27,916 nucleotides of DNA, taken from contig DATKZB010000402.1 in assembly GCA_035528235.1 (NCBI GenBank), positions 1 to 27,916 of the forward strand, in the 5' to 3' direction. Under the pieces are notes generated by a model that was not told where the DNA came from, ran no database searches, and was given only the letters and a program-made list of their open reading frames with translations. A program made the position numbers and the translations under genes. How positions within the stretch are numbered: the first letter of the stretch is position 1; each line of letters opens with the position of its first letter. Below, one piece after another: positions 1-8,232 of this stretch. This DNA is from DATKZB01 sp035528235. Its GTDB lineage: Bacteria > Planctomycetota > Phycisphaerae > FEN-1346.

Positions 1-60
1 GCCTCGTGCGTGTGCACGCTCTCATCGCACGCCCGCACCACACGCTCCCGCAGATCTATC

Positions 61-298
61 GAGTAGGTTTCCATGCCTACTCTTATCGGCACACGCTACA
101 TCCAAACGTGAACTGCTCTAGCCGCGGCCGGTACGGCCGCGAGTTGGGGCACGGGAGCACCGGCGCGGATGCCCCGTCGCCGCGGGGGCGACGGCTAAAC
201 CATGGTCACCCTGCGGGATGACCATGCCACCCCCACCCGGCCGTCCGGGGCCGGATGTTGCTTGTACGTCGGCCCCGGCGGTTGTATAGTCGCCGGGG
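61..298. repeat. Leader with five perfect dyads
   Basis: The 342 bases before the first gene hold no convincing coding sequence but contain five separate perfect inverted repeats. They are GAGTAGG/CCTACTC (61-67, 76-82), CGCGGCCG/CGGCCGCG (123-130, 134-141), CCGTCGCC/GGCGACGG (174-181, 187-194), CATGGTCA/TGACCATG (201-208, 219-226) and CCCCGGCG/CGCCGGGG (273-280, 291-298). The fourth can extend inward with CCC/GGG and one bulged base. None is followed by a T-tract, so they do not look like simple terminators. The last two lie just upstream of the first gene and could be operators. Function is unknown. Confidence 0.6.
262..290 (+). promoter_or_regulatory. Possible sigma70-type promoter of the first gene
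   Basis: TTGTAC (262-267) is separated by 17 bases from TATAGT (285-290), 52 bases before the ATG at 343. The -10 match is good (5 of 6) and the -35 match is weak (3 of 6). The -10 hexamer lies in the loop of the CCCCGGCG/CGCCGGGG dyad, so the dyad could affect promoter access; that is inference. Confidence 0.45.
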
Positions 299-342
299 CG
301 AATCAGCCAACGCAATCCTTCGCCTGAGGAGGAGGCACACGC

Positions 343-1556
343 ATGACGCAGCCCAGAGTCCGGATCAGCCGCCGGGGATTCTTCAAGGCCTCCGCGGCGG
401 CCGCCGCCTTTGCTATCGTGCCGCGACACGTCCTGGGAGCCGGCGAAACGCCTCCCAGCGAGACGCTCGGCGGGGCCCTGATCGGTTGCGGAGGCCGCGG
501 CCCCGGCACGTTCGGCGGCTTGGGGCCGAACGTCAAGCGGCTGGCCTCGTGCGACGTCAAGTTCCTCGGCCGGGCCGACGACAAAGAGGTCTACAGCGAC
601 TTCCGCCGCGTCCTGGATCGCAAAGACATCGACGTGGTGGCCATCGCCACACCGCCGCACTGGCACGCCCTCATTACCATCGCCGCCATGGAGGCCGGCA
701 AGGACGTCCTGTGCGAGAAGCCCCTGACCCGCGTCATCGCCGAGGGCCGGGCCGTGGTCGAGGCCGAGCGGCGATACGGCCGCGTCTTCCAGATCGGCAC
801 CTTCGGCCGTTTCGAAACCGCGGCGACATCCTCACCCACAAGATCATGCGGAGCGGCCTGCTGAAGAACTGCCCGGCCGTCCACATCAAGCGCGGCGGCC
901 TGAAGGTGGCCGAGTGGAGCGGCATGGTCAACGCCCCGACCCAGCCCGTGCCGAAAAACCTCGATTGGGACATGTACTGCGGCCCGTCGCCCCTTCGGCC
1001 GTATCACGGGCACCGCACCGGCGGCACCCATCGCGGGTACTGGGACCTGGAGGGCGGCGGCTTGTCCGACATGGGCCAGCACCACTTCGACCCCGTCCAG
1101 TGGACCTGGGGCAAAGACGACACCAGCGCCGTCGAGATCGAGGCCCACGCCCCGCCGGCCCATCCGGAGGCCTGCGGCATGTGGGGTTGGGCGGAACTCA
1201 AGTACGCCGACGGTCTGACGTTCGTCATGGACAGCGGCGAGTGGGGCAAGCCTTACGACCGTAAACAGGACCGGGGCATCGGCCTGAACGACCTCAGCGA
1301 AGAGGACCGCAAGAAGGTCGAGGCCATGCCCGACCCCGAGCCGCTGGTCGACTTCCCCACGGCCGTCCGGACGCGCCAGAAACCCGGCGGTCACGCCGAG
1401 GCCGCCCATCGCGCCGCCACCATCCTCCACCTGGCCAACATCGCCATCCGCGTCGGACGCAAGATCCACTACGACCCCGTCAAGGAACAGATTGTCGGCG
1501 ACGACGAGGCCAACCGGCTCGTCAACCAGCCGATGCGGGCGCCCTGGCACCTGTAA
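343..1556 (+). pseudogene. Tat-exported Gfo/Idh/MocA oxidoreductase, frameshifted
   Basis: NAD(P)-dependent sugar oxidoreductase family, broken by a frameshift. The 5' part has a twin-arginine signal (SRRGFFK, residues 9-15), an alanine-rich hydrophobic stretch, a Rossmann glycine motif (GCGGRG, 48-53) and the family's CEKP motif (124-127). Near 814-820 the reading frame moves: the 343 frame runs into nonsense and stops at 864. The family-like sequence resumes in another frame with RGDILTHKIM and continues to the TAA at 1554-1556. Restoring one A in the AAA at 815-817 would give F-E-N-R-G-D and a protein of about 404 residues, normal for the family. A strong ribosome site (AGGAGGAGG, 327-335) precedes the ATG. 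The break could be a real mutation or an assembly error in a homopolymer. Substrate unknown. Confidence 0.85.
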
Positions 1557-1572
1557 CGAAAGGACCCTGCGC

Positions 1573-2313
1573 ATGGCACCTTCCGTGGACCTGAAACCGC
1601 TCGTGGCCGCGATGCCCGACCCCGACGCCCGGCAGATGTACTGCACCGACATCGACGCCGAGAAGATCGAGACGGCCGTGGCCGAGATCCACAAGGGCGG
1701 ACGCGACGCCCTCCTGGGTCTCATCGACATGCTGGTCGAGCCCGCCGTCGGCGACGGCGTCAAGCCGCACTACGCCCTGCACTGCCTAGCCCTCGCGGTC
1801 TGCAAGATGGACGACAAGAAGCCCCGCCAGGAGTTCGCCGCGACGCTGGCGTCGCAACTGGGCGGCGACCGGACCAAGGACGTCCAGAAATACCTCGTCC
1901 AGGAGATCCAGACGGCGGGCGGCCCGGCGGTCGTCCCGTCCCTGGGCAAACTCCTGGCCGACGCGGACCTGTGCGAGCCGGCCGCCCGGGCCATCGTCGC
2001 CATCGGCCAGGGGGCCGCCGACCAACTCCGCGCCGCCCTGCCCAAGGCCAAGGGCAAGTGCCGCCTGACCATCATCCAGAACCTCGGCGTCGTCCGCGAC
2101 GCCCCCTCCGCCGCCGCGCTGCGCAAGGCCCTCGGCGACGAGGACCGCGACATCCGCCTGGCGGCGGCCTGGGCCCTGGCCAACATCGGCGACCCCGGCG
2201 CCGTCGACCTGCTGCTGAAGGCCGCCGACGCCGCCCAGGGCTGGGTCCGCATCCAGTTGACCAAGGCCTGCCTGCTGCTGGCCGAGCGGCTCAAGGCGGC
2301 CGAGAAGGCCTGA
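1573..2313 (+). CDS. HEAT-like repeat protein
   Basis: A 246-residue alanine- and leucine-rich helical protein. The second half shows HEAT/PBS-lyase-like repeats, for example the stretch containing RLAAAWALANIGDPGAVDLL, preceded by related copies with PSAAALRKAL and GPAVVPSLGKLL. Such repeats form scaffolds that bind proteins; no catalytic motif is visible. There is no signal peptide, so it is probably cytoplasmic. The start at 1573 is chosen because AAAGGA lies at 1558-1563 and because the longer reading from 1492 would overlap the preceding gene. It lies 16 bases after that gene, so the two are probably co-transcribed. A specific role is not known; the pairing suggests a function linked to the oxidoreductase or to the following beta-propeller protein. 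Confidence 0.8.
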   Translation: MAPSVDLKPLVAAMPDPDARQMYCTDIDAEKIETAVAEIHKGGRDALLGLIDMLVEPAVGDGVKPHYALHCLALAVCKMDDKKPRQEFAATLASQLGGDRTKDVQKYLVQEIQTAGGPAVVPSLGKLLADADLCEPAARAIVAIGQGAADQLRAALPKAKGKCRLTIIQNLGVVRDAPSAAALRKALGDEDRDIRLAAAWALANIGDPGAVDLLLKAADAAQGWVRIQLTKACLLLAERLKAAEKA

Positions 2314-2362
2314 CCCCGCGACCCGCGTGCCGCAGGCCGACCACGGGAAGGACGCTCGCCCG

Positions 2363-5095
2363 ATGCGCCTCGGACGCCCTGCCGCGCTCGCCGCCCTCGC
2401 CACGGCGTTGCACGTTCTCAGCGTGTGCCACGGCCGGTCTTGCCCGGCCGTGTTCCTGGCGTCGGCGTCAGGTCAGGAACGCGCCCGCGCGGCCGAGGGC
2501 CCCGGCCCGCCCAAGGCGGGCCAGGTCGAGGCCGACTGGCTCCGGCAGGCCGAGTCGGCCGCCAAGGTCCACGCGGCGTCCGACCCCGCCGCCCTGTACC
2601 CGACGCCGCAGGTGCTGGAGCGCGGCCGGCGTCTGGCGGCCGACCTGGGCGACGCGGGTGTCGATACGGCCGCCCATCGGCGCGCCCTCGACGACGTGGC
2701 GGCGCGCCTCGCCGCGCTACCCCCCGGCACCCCGGCCGACGCCCACCGTGCCCTCTACCTCGATGCCCGCCGCGCGGTGCGGCGGCTGGCCTTCGCCAAC
2801 CCGCTGCTGGGGTTCGGCGGGCTCGTCTTCGTCAAACGGTTCACCCAGGAGGCGTACCCCGACGTGTGCCTGAACCACATGCCGTGGGTCTCGCGGCCGG
2901 GGGGCGACGTCTGCGTCCTCGCGGACCCCTTTGCCGAAGGCGACGCGGGGCCCGGGCCGGTCCGCAGCCTCGTCGCCGGCCGGCTGGGGCCGGGGCACGT
3001 CCACGGCATGGACCTCGCTTGGGACGCCGACCGCGTCGTCTTCGGGTACGCCAAGGCCCGCGGCGACGGGCCGCCCGAGGGGTGGCTCGACCGGCGCACG
3101 AGTTATCACCTGCGGCGGACCGAAGAACCCACTCACCTCTTCGAGATCGGCATCGACGGCCAGGGTCTGCGGCAACTGACCCGGGGCGAGTGGAGCGACC
3201 TCGACCCGACGTACCTCGCCAGCGGCGACGTCGCCTTCGCGAGCGAGCGATGCGGGTACTCGCTGCAGTGCAACGAGTTCGACAAGGACGAAACCTCGTG
3301 CAACCTGTACGTCATGCGGCCCGACGGCACCGGCGTCCGCCGCCTCTCGGTGACCAAGGACGGCGACTACCTGCCCCACGCGCTCGACGACGGCACCATC
3401 GGCTACACGCGGTGGGAGTACCAGGAGCGCGGGTGGGCCCACACCCAGTCGGTCTGGTACGTCCGGCCCGACGGCACGGGGGCCGACGCCCTCTTCAAGC
3501 AGCACTTCAATGAGCCGTGGGCCATTGAGGACGCCCGTTCGATTCCCGGCAGCCGCCGGCTGGTGGCCATTGCGACGGGCCATCACACGCTGCCCGCCGG
3601 GCCGGTGGTGGTGATCGACCCGACCGTGGGCATCAACGACCCGCGCGGCATCCGGATCGTGACGCCGGGCGTCCGGCCGCCCGAGGGCGGAATGGCGGGC
3701 ACGCCCGTGCCGGGCGGCGGCGTGAGCGACGCCGGCGGGTTCTACATGACCCCCTGGCCGCTGTCGGAGAAGTACTTCCTGGTCTCGTACGGGTTCGGCG
3801 CCCAGACCGACCCCGCGGGGTACGCCATCTACCTCATCGACGTGTTCGGCAACAAGGAACTCATCTACCGCGACCCGGGCATCTCGTGTTTCGTGCCGAT
3901 TCCGCTACGCCCGCGGCCGCGGCCGCCCGTTTTGCCCGACACGACCGACCCCGCCAAGCCGTACGCCGTCTGCACCCTCACCGACGCGGGGCTGGGCGTC
4001 GACGGCGTCGACCCGCGGGCCATCCGGTACATCCGCATCGCGCAGCGCCTGGCGTGGCCGTACGACAACACGCGCGGCGGCATGCGGTACGAGACCGACG
4101 CCAAGGGCGTGGGCGTCAGTTGGACGCCCGTGCGGATCCTGGGCACGGTGCCGGTGGAGGCCGACGGCAGCGCCACGTTCGTCGTGCCGGTCGACACGGC
4201 CGTGTACTTTCAGTTGCTGGATGAGAACCACATGGAACTGCGGCGGATGCGGTCGTTCATCAGTTTCCAGCCGGGCGAAGCCCGCGGATGCAGCGGCTGC
4301 CACGAGACCCGGGCCGTCGCGCCCACGTCCGCCGCGACCGCCCTGGCGATGCGGCGCGACCCGTCGGTGCCCGCGCCGCCGCCGTGGGGCGACCGGCCCT
4401 TGAGTTTTCTGCGCGACGTGCAGCCGGTCCTCGACCGGCACTGCGTGCGGTGCCACGGCGGCCTGAAACCCGCGGGCGGCCTGGATTACGCGGCCGGCCT
4501 GACGGCCCTGCACAACCGGGCTTACGACACCCTCATCGGGGCGGGGCTGGTGGCCCTCTCGAACAAGAACGACGACGCCAAAATCACCGCGCCGCTGGCC
4601 TTTGGCTCGCACAAGAGCAAACTGGTCGAGGTCCTTCGCGGCGAGAAGCACGCCCAGCGGGTGTCGCTCTCCAGGGGCGACTGGATCCGCCTGGTCACCT
4701 GGATCGACGCCAACGCCCCGTACCACGATTCATTCATCGACAAGCGTCCAGCCGAGCCGCCGTATAACCTGGCAGCCGACGCCGACCTGGTGCGCGGCAT
4801 CGCGGCGGTTCACGAGAGACGCTGCGCCACGTGCCACAAGGCCCAGGACGTCTCGCGCGCCGCCTGGATCGACCTGGCCCGGCCCGACCGCAGCCTCTTT
4901 CTGGCCGCGCCGCTGGCCAAGGAATCGGGCGGCCTCGGACGCTGCAAGGAAACCGTCTACCAGGACGCCGGCGACCCCGATTACCAGGCGGTCCGCGGGG
5001 CGGTCGAGGCGGCCGTCCGCCGCGCATGGCAGCGGCCCCGGCGAGACCTGCGGGCCATCGCGCCCGACGTCCGCCTGGGCGCGGCCGGCCAGTAG
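2363..5095 (+). CDS. Hydrazine-synthase-alpha-like beta-propeller multihaem c-type protein
   Basis: A 910-residue secreted protein. The chosen ATG follows GGGAAGG (2345-2351) and gives a clean signal peptide; an upstream start at 2327 would add 12 residues before it. The middle contains TolB/PD40-type propeller blades (for example LYVMRPDGTG and WYVRPDGTG, with LTRGEWSDLDP). The C-terminal third has three c-type haem attachment motifs: CSGCH at residue 643, CVRCH at 694 and CATCH at 821. The order propeller, middle domain, cytochrome-like domain matches the large family related to hydrazine synthase alpha subunit (HzsA) that is common in heterotrophic planctomycetes. No HzsBC partner or other anammox gene is present, so hydrazine synthesis is not implied. 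A periplasmic redox role is inferred; the substrate is unknown. The 145-base gap to deoC carries a double-hairpin repeat. Confidence 0.8.
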   Translation: MRLGRPAALAALATALHVLSVCHGRSCPAVFLASASGQERARAAEGPGPPKAGQVEADWLRQAESAAKVHAASDPAALYPTPQVLERGRRLAADLGDAGVDTAAHRRALDDVAARLAALPPGTPADAHRALYLDARRAVRRLAFANPLLGFGGLVFVKRFTQEAYPDVCLNHMPWVSRPGGDVCVLADPFAEGDAGPGPVRSLVAGRLGPGHVHGMDLAWDADRVVFGYAKARGDGPPEGWLDRRTSYHLRRTEEPTHLFEIGIDGQGLRQLTRGEWSDLDPTYLASGDVAFASERCGYSLQCNEFDKDETSCNLYVMRPDGTGVRRLSVTKDGDYLPHALDDGTIGYTRWEYQERGWAHTQSVWYVRPDGTGADALFKQHFNEPWAIEDARSIPGSRRLVAIATGHHTLPAGPVVVIDPTVGINDPRGIRIVTPGVRPPEGGMAGTPVPGGGVSDAGGFYMTPWPLSEKYFLVSYGFGAQTDPAGYAIYLIDVFGNKELIYRDPGISCFVPIPLRPRPRPPVLPDTTDPAKPYAVCTLTDAGLGVDGVDPRAIRYIRIAQRLAWPYDNTRGGMRYETDAKGVGVSWTPVRILGTVPVEADGSATFVVPVDTAVYFQLLDENHMELRRMRSFISFQPGEARGCSGCHETRAVAPTSAATALAMRRDPSVPAPPPWGDRPLSFLRDVQPVLDRHCVRCHGGLKPAGGLDYAAGLTALHNRAYDTLIGAGLVALSNKNDDAKITAPLAFGSHKSKLVEVLRGEKHAQRVSLSRGDWIRLVTWIDANAPYHDSFIDKRPAEPPYNLAADADLVRGIAAVHERRCATCHKAQDVSRAAWIDLARPDRSLFLAAPLAKESGGLGRCKETVYQDAGDPDYQAVRGAVEAAVRRAWQRPRRDLRAIAPDVRLGAAGQ

Positions 5096-5115
5096 CGCGG
5101 TCCAGCCCCGCGTTC

Positions 5116-5192
5116 GCGCGGCGGGTCCCCGTACCCGCCGCGCTCGAGGTCCGATTACGGATCAGCGCGGTGGGTGCGGGGACCCACCGCGC
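5116..5192. repeat. Double-hairpin interspersed repeat, copy 1
   Basis: A 77-base element made of two hairpins. The first has perfect 11-base arms GCGCGGCGGGT (5116-5126) and ACCCGCCGCGC (5133-5143). The second has perfect arms GCGCGGTGGGT (5165-5175) and ACCCACCGCGC (5182-5192). Loops are 6 bases (CCCCGT and GCGGGG) and the spacer is 21 bases. The second hairpin is close to the reverse complement of the first. Three more copies occur at 15157, 16514 and 24720. It resembles REP/BIME-type elements in design. Confidence 0.85.
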
Positions 5193-5240
5193 ACGAACCC
5201 GATGTCGGAAGGCGTCCGCCGCGCGGCAAAGGAGAATCCC

Positions 5241-5924
5241 ATGGACTACACGTACGACGCCGTCGCCAAGATGATCGATCACTCGCTGCTCGGGCCCACG
5301 CTGACCCGCGACGACCTGGAGGCGGGCATGAGGCTGGCCCTGGAGTACGACGTGGCCAGCGTCTGCATCATGCCGTATTACCTCAAGCGGTGCGCCGAGG
5401 TGCTGCGCGGCAGCGGCGTCCGGGCGAGCACGACCATCGGTTTCCCGCACGGGGGGCACACGACGGCCGTCAAACTGGCCGAGGCCCGGCAGGCCCTGGC
5501 CGACGGCGGCGAGGAACTCGACACGGTTGTCAATATCTCGAAGGTCCTCTCGGGCGACTGGGACGGCGTCGGCGACGAACTCCGGGCCGTGATCGACCTT
5601 GCCCACGGTGCCGGGCAGAAGGTCAAGGTCATCTTCGAGAACTGTTACCTGAATGACGGGCAGAAGATTCGCCTGTGCGAGATCTGCGGCCGGCTGGGCG
5701 CCGACTGGGTCAAGACCTCGACCGGTTACGGCACCGGCGGCGCCACGCTCGATGACCTGAGGCTGATGCGTGCCCACTCGCCGCCCGCCGTCCAGGTCAA
5801 GGCGGCTGGCGGCGTGCGGGACCTCGACGCCCTGCTGGCGGTCCGCGCGGTGGGCGTCACCCGCGTCGGCGCCACGCGCACCCGCGACATGCTGGACGAG
5901 TGCCGCCGGCGGCTGGGGGCGTAG
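5241..5924 (+). CDS. deoC: Deoxyribose-phosphate aldolase
   Basis: Class I aldolase that cleaves 2-deoxyribose 5-phosphate to glyceraldehyde 3-phosphate and acetaldehyde, in the cytoplasm. The 227 residues match the usual family length. Key residues are visible: Asp94 in ELDTVVNISKV, the Schiff-base lysine Lys158 in WVKTSTGYGTGGAT, and the proton-relay Lys187 in VQVKAAGGVRD. The start is set by AAAGGAG (5228-5234), six bases before the ATG. It follows the propeller/haem gene after a repeat-bearing gap and precedes a Gfo/Idh/MocA gene. In this setting it may act on deoxy-sugar phosphates from other catabolic routes as well as from nucleosides; that is inference. Confidence 0.95.
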   Translation: MDYTYDAVAKMIDHSLLGPTLTRDDLEAGMRLALEYDVASVCIMPYYLKRCAEVLRGSGVRASTTIGFPHGGHTTAVKLAEARQALADGGEELDTVVNISKVLSGDWDGVGDELRAVIDLAHGAGQKVKVIFENCYLNDGQKIRLCEICGRLGADWVKTSTGYGTGGATLDDLRLMRAHSPPAVQVKAAGGVRDLDALLAVRAVGVTRVGATRTRDMLDECRRRLGA

Positions 5925-5943
5925 GCCATCGCGGCCGGCGCCC

Positions 5944-5984
5944 GCTCCCTTACGGTCGCGGCTCCGTTACGGCTGCGGCTCCGG
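5944..5984. repeat. Short 17-base tandem repeat
   Basis: Two imperfect 17-base copies beginning GCTCC (5944-5960 and 5961-5977, 14 of 17 identical) are followed by a partial third copy beginning at 5978. The array lies in the 132-base gap between deoC and the next oxidoreductase gene. No function can be assigned. Confidence 0.55.
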
Positions 5985-6056
5985 CTGGATTTCCCTTGCC
6001 GCCTTCGCGCCTGTGACGCACATTACCCGCGGTCGAACCGGCGTAAGGGAGGACGC

Positions 6057-7241
6057 ATGGCACGTAGCGACGAACTTCGCATCGGCGTCATCGGGGCGGG
6101 AGGCCGGGGGAGCCTGGCGCGGCTGGCCCACAAGCCTGATGAGGGCGTCCGCGTCGTGGCGGGGGCCGACGTCCGGCCCGAGGCCCTCGGCCAGTTCAAG
6201 GAATGGTTCGGCGACGGCCCCTTCGTGACCGACGATTACCGGGCGGTCATCGCGCGCGACGACGTCGACGCCGTCTTCGTGACCTCGCCCGATTACCTGC
6301 ACGAGGAGCACGCCGTGGCGGCCCTGAAGGCCGGCAAGCACGTCTACCTCGAAAAGCCCATGGCCATCACCATCAAGGGTTGCGACCGCATCCTTCGGGC
6401 CGCGCGGCGAGCCGGGGTGCGGCTGTACCTGGGTCACAACATGCGGCACTTCCCGGTCACGCGGAAGATGAAGGAACTCGTCGACTCGGGCGCCATCGGC
6501 GAGCCGATGGTCGGCTGGTGCCGCCACTTCGTCTGCTACGGGTGCGACGCCTACTTCAAAGACTGGCACGCCGAGCGGGCCAAGGCCACCGGCCTGCTGC
6601 TCCAGAAGGGCGCCCACGACATCGACATCCTGCACTGGCTCATGGGCCGATACACCCGCCGCGTGACGGCCATGGGCGGCCTGACGCTGTACGACCGCAT
6701 CACCGACCGCCACGCGCCCGGCGAGGGCGGCGACGTATCGTGGCACGTCGAGAACTGGCCGCCGCTGGCCCAGGTGGGCCTGAACCCCGTCATCGACGTC
6801 GAGGACGTCAGCCTGATGCTCATGGACCTGGGCGACGGCCGTTTCGCCTCGTACCAGCAGTGCCACTACGCCCCCGACGGGTGGCGCAACTACACCCTCA
6901 TCGGCACCGAGGGACGCATCGAGAACTTTGGAGACGTGCCCGGCGAGAAGACCTGCGTCCGACTCTGGAACAAGCGGGCCTATTACCATCCCGACGGCGA
7001 CGCCGTCTTCGACTTCCCGCCCCTGGAAGGCAGCCACGGCGGGGCCGACCCGCGGATCGTCGACGAGTTCGTCCGGTACGTCCGCCACGGCGGCACGATT
7101 GCCACGAGCCCCGTGGCGGCGCGGTACAGCGTGGCCGCCGGATGCCAGGCCACCGCCAGCCTCCGTGCCGGCGGCAGGCCGCGCAACGTGCCCCCCCTGC
7201 CCGACGCCCTGCGGGCGTACTTCGACGCCGACCTGGAGTAG
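6057..7241 (+). CDS. Gfo/Idh/MocA family oxidoreductase (cytoplasmic)
   Basis: NAD(P)-dependent dehydrogenase or related enzyme acting on sugars, inositols or their derivatives. The 394-residue protein begins directly with the Rossmann fold: GVIGAGGRG at residues 10-18, then LEKPMA at 98-103. A KGAHDIDILHW segment at 184-194 lies where the family places catalytic His/Lys residues. It has no signal sequence, unlike the family members at 343 and 11150, so it should act in the cytoplasm. The start is supported by GGGAGG ending a few bases before the ATG. Its end faces the minus-strand PHP gene with a gap of only 27 bases and no obvious terminator. The substrate cannot be read from the sequence. 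Confidence 0.9.
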   Translation: MARSDELRIGVIGAGGRGSLARLAHKPDEGVRVVAGADVRPEALGQFKEWFGDGPFVTDDYRAVIARDDVDAVFVTSPDYLHEEHAVAALKAGKHVYLEKPMAITIKGCDRILRAARRAGVRLYLGHNMRHFPVTRKMKELVDSGAIGEPMVGWCRHFVCYGCDAYFKDWHAERAKATGLLLQKGAHDIDILHWLMGRYTRRVTAMGGLTLYDRITDRHAPGEGGDVSWHVENWPPLAQVGLNPVIDVEDVSLMLMDLGDGRFASYQQCHYAPDGWRNYTLIGTEGRIENFGDVPGEKTCVRLWNKRAYYHPDGDAVFDFPPLEGSHGGADPRIVDEFVRYVRHGGTIATSPVAARYSVAAGCQATASLRAGGRPRNVPPLPDALRAYFDADLE

Positions 7242-7268
7242 CGGACCGCGGCGCAGAGACGGCGCCGG

Positions 7269-8189
7269 TCAGCCGGTGACCCGGCGGATCGTGGTCGGGT
7301 CGACGATCTGCGCAGGCGGCACGCCGGCGCGGGCCAGGACGATCTGCGACCAGCGGGTGTTGCCCAGGCCCGTGCGGTGATCGTCGGACCCCACCTGGAA
7401 CCGCACCTTCTCGGAGGCGAAGATCCGGACCAAGTCGACGTACTGGGCCGTCAGGGCCCGCGGCGCGATGCCCGACCGCGAGAACCAGTAGATGGTGTCG
7501 TTCATCACGTCGAACACCTTGCCCTTGTCGGCCATCTTGGCGGCCAGTTCGCGCAGACGCCGCTCGGGATAGTCCGCCGGCAGGGCCGCCGGCTCGGTGT
7601 TGCCCGTGTTGAACGGGTGGGCGATGACGTCCAGGTACGGCACGTCGCACAGCCCCAGGTACGTGGCCAGGACGTTGTCGATGTAGCGCGACTTATCGCG
7701 CGGCGTCTTGCGGAGCGTGCCCTCGCTCTGGCCGCCCAGGTCGCAGAGGACCCATTCGAGGCGCGCGGCCCGGCGCGCGTCGAGCGAGATGCGGCCGGAT
7801 GAGTCGAGCGCGGTCGCCTCGGCACCCTTGAGGATGAGCACGTCGTCCTGGCCGGCGCGATGGGTCTCGATCTCGGCCAGGTACTGGTTGAAGGCGTCCT
7901 CGGAATCGTGGATCTTGCTGCCCGGCGCGTGGTGGTCGGTAATGGCGACGGCCTGGAGTTCGAACGCCCGGGCCTCCAGGACGTGGAGCGCGATGGGGTG
8001 GGCCCCGTCGCTCCAGACGGTGTGCGTGTGCAGGTCGTGATGGACGGCCAGGACCGTCGCGCCGGCACCGGCCGGCGGCCCGGGCGCCGGTTCCTGCGCG
8101 CGGCCGTCCCTGGCTGCGCCCGCGGCGGCCACGGCGGCGGCCGCCGACATCGAGACCTTCAGCATGTCACGCCGGCTGGTTCGAGCCAT
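7269..8189 (-). CDS. Tat-exported PHP-domain phosphoesterase-like protein
   Basis: A 306-residue protein of the PHP metal-dependent hydrolase family. The N-terminus has a twin-arginine motif (TSRRDMLK) and an alanine-rich segment, so folded export is expected. Metal-binding motifs are complete: HTH (His54, His56) and Asp61 in the first, TDHH (85-87) in the second, Glu124 in KGAEAT, His191 in IAHPFN, and GSDDHR (268-272). PHP proteins hydrolyse phosphoesters or related bonds using a metal cluster; the substrate here is unknown, and an exported form is less common than cytoplasmic ones. AGGCGAGGTG precedes the ATG. It lies 43 bases after the BSP peptidase gene on the same strand and is probably co-transcribed with it. 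Confidence 0.85.
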   Translation of the reverse strand: MARTSRRDMLKVSMSAAAAVAAAGAARDGRAQEPAPGPPAGAGATVLAVHHDLHTHTVWSDGAHPIALHVLEARAFELQAVAITDHHAPGSKIHDSEDAFNQYLAEIETHRAGQDDVLILKGAEATALDSSGRISLDARRAARLEWVLCDLGGQSEGTLRKTPRDKSRYIDNVLATYLGLCDVPYLDVIAHPFNTGNTEPAALPADYPERRLRELAAKMADKGKVFDVMNDTIYWFSRSGIAPRALTAQYVDLVRIFASEKVRFQVGSDDHRTGLGNTRWSQIVLARAGVPPAQIVDPTTIRRVTG

Positions 8190-8232
8190 GATTCGGCACC
8201 TCGCCTTTCCGATGCCGGGCGGCGGCCGGGCC

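Noticed and set aside
255..342. Upstream extension of the second frame of the broken Gfo/Idh/MocA gene to 255
   Set aside because: Before about 820 that frame is Arg-rich and lacks family motifs, whereas the 343 frame has the Tat signal, Rossmann motif and EKP. The correct reading needs a frame change near 815.
2363..5095. Evidence of anammox metabolism
   Set aside because: Only an HzsA-like architecture is present. HzsBC, hydrazine dehydrogenase and other anammox genes are absent, and this family is common in heterotrophic planctomycetes.
5116..5192. Rho-independent terminator after the propeller/haem gene
   Set aside because: The stems are strong but no T-tract follows, and other copies of the same element lie in divergent promoter regions.
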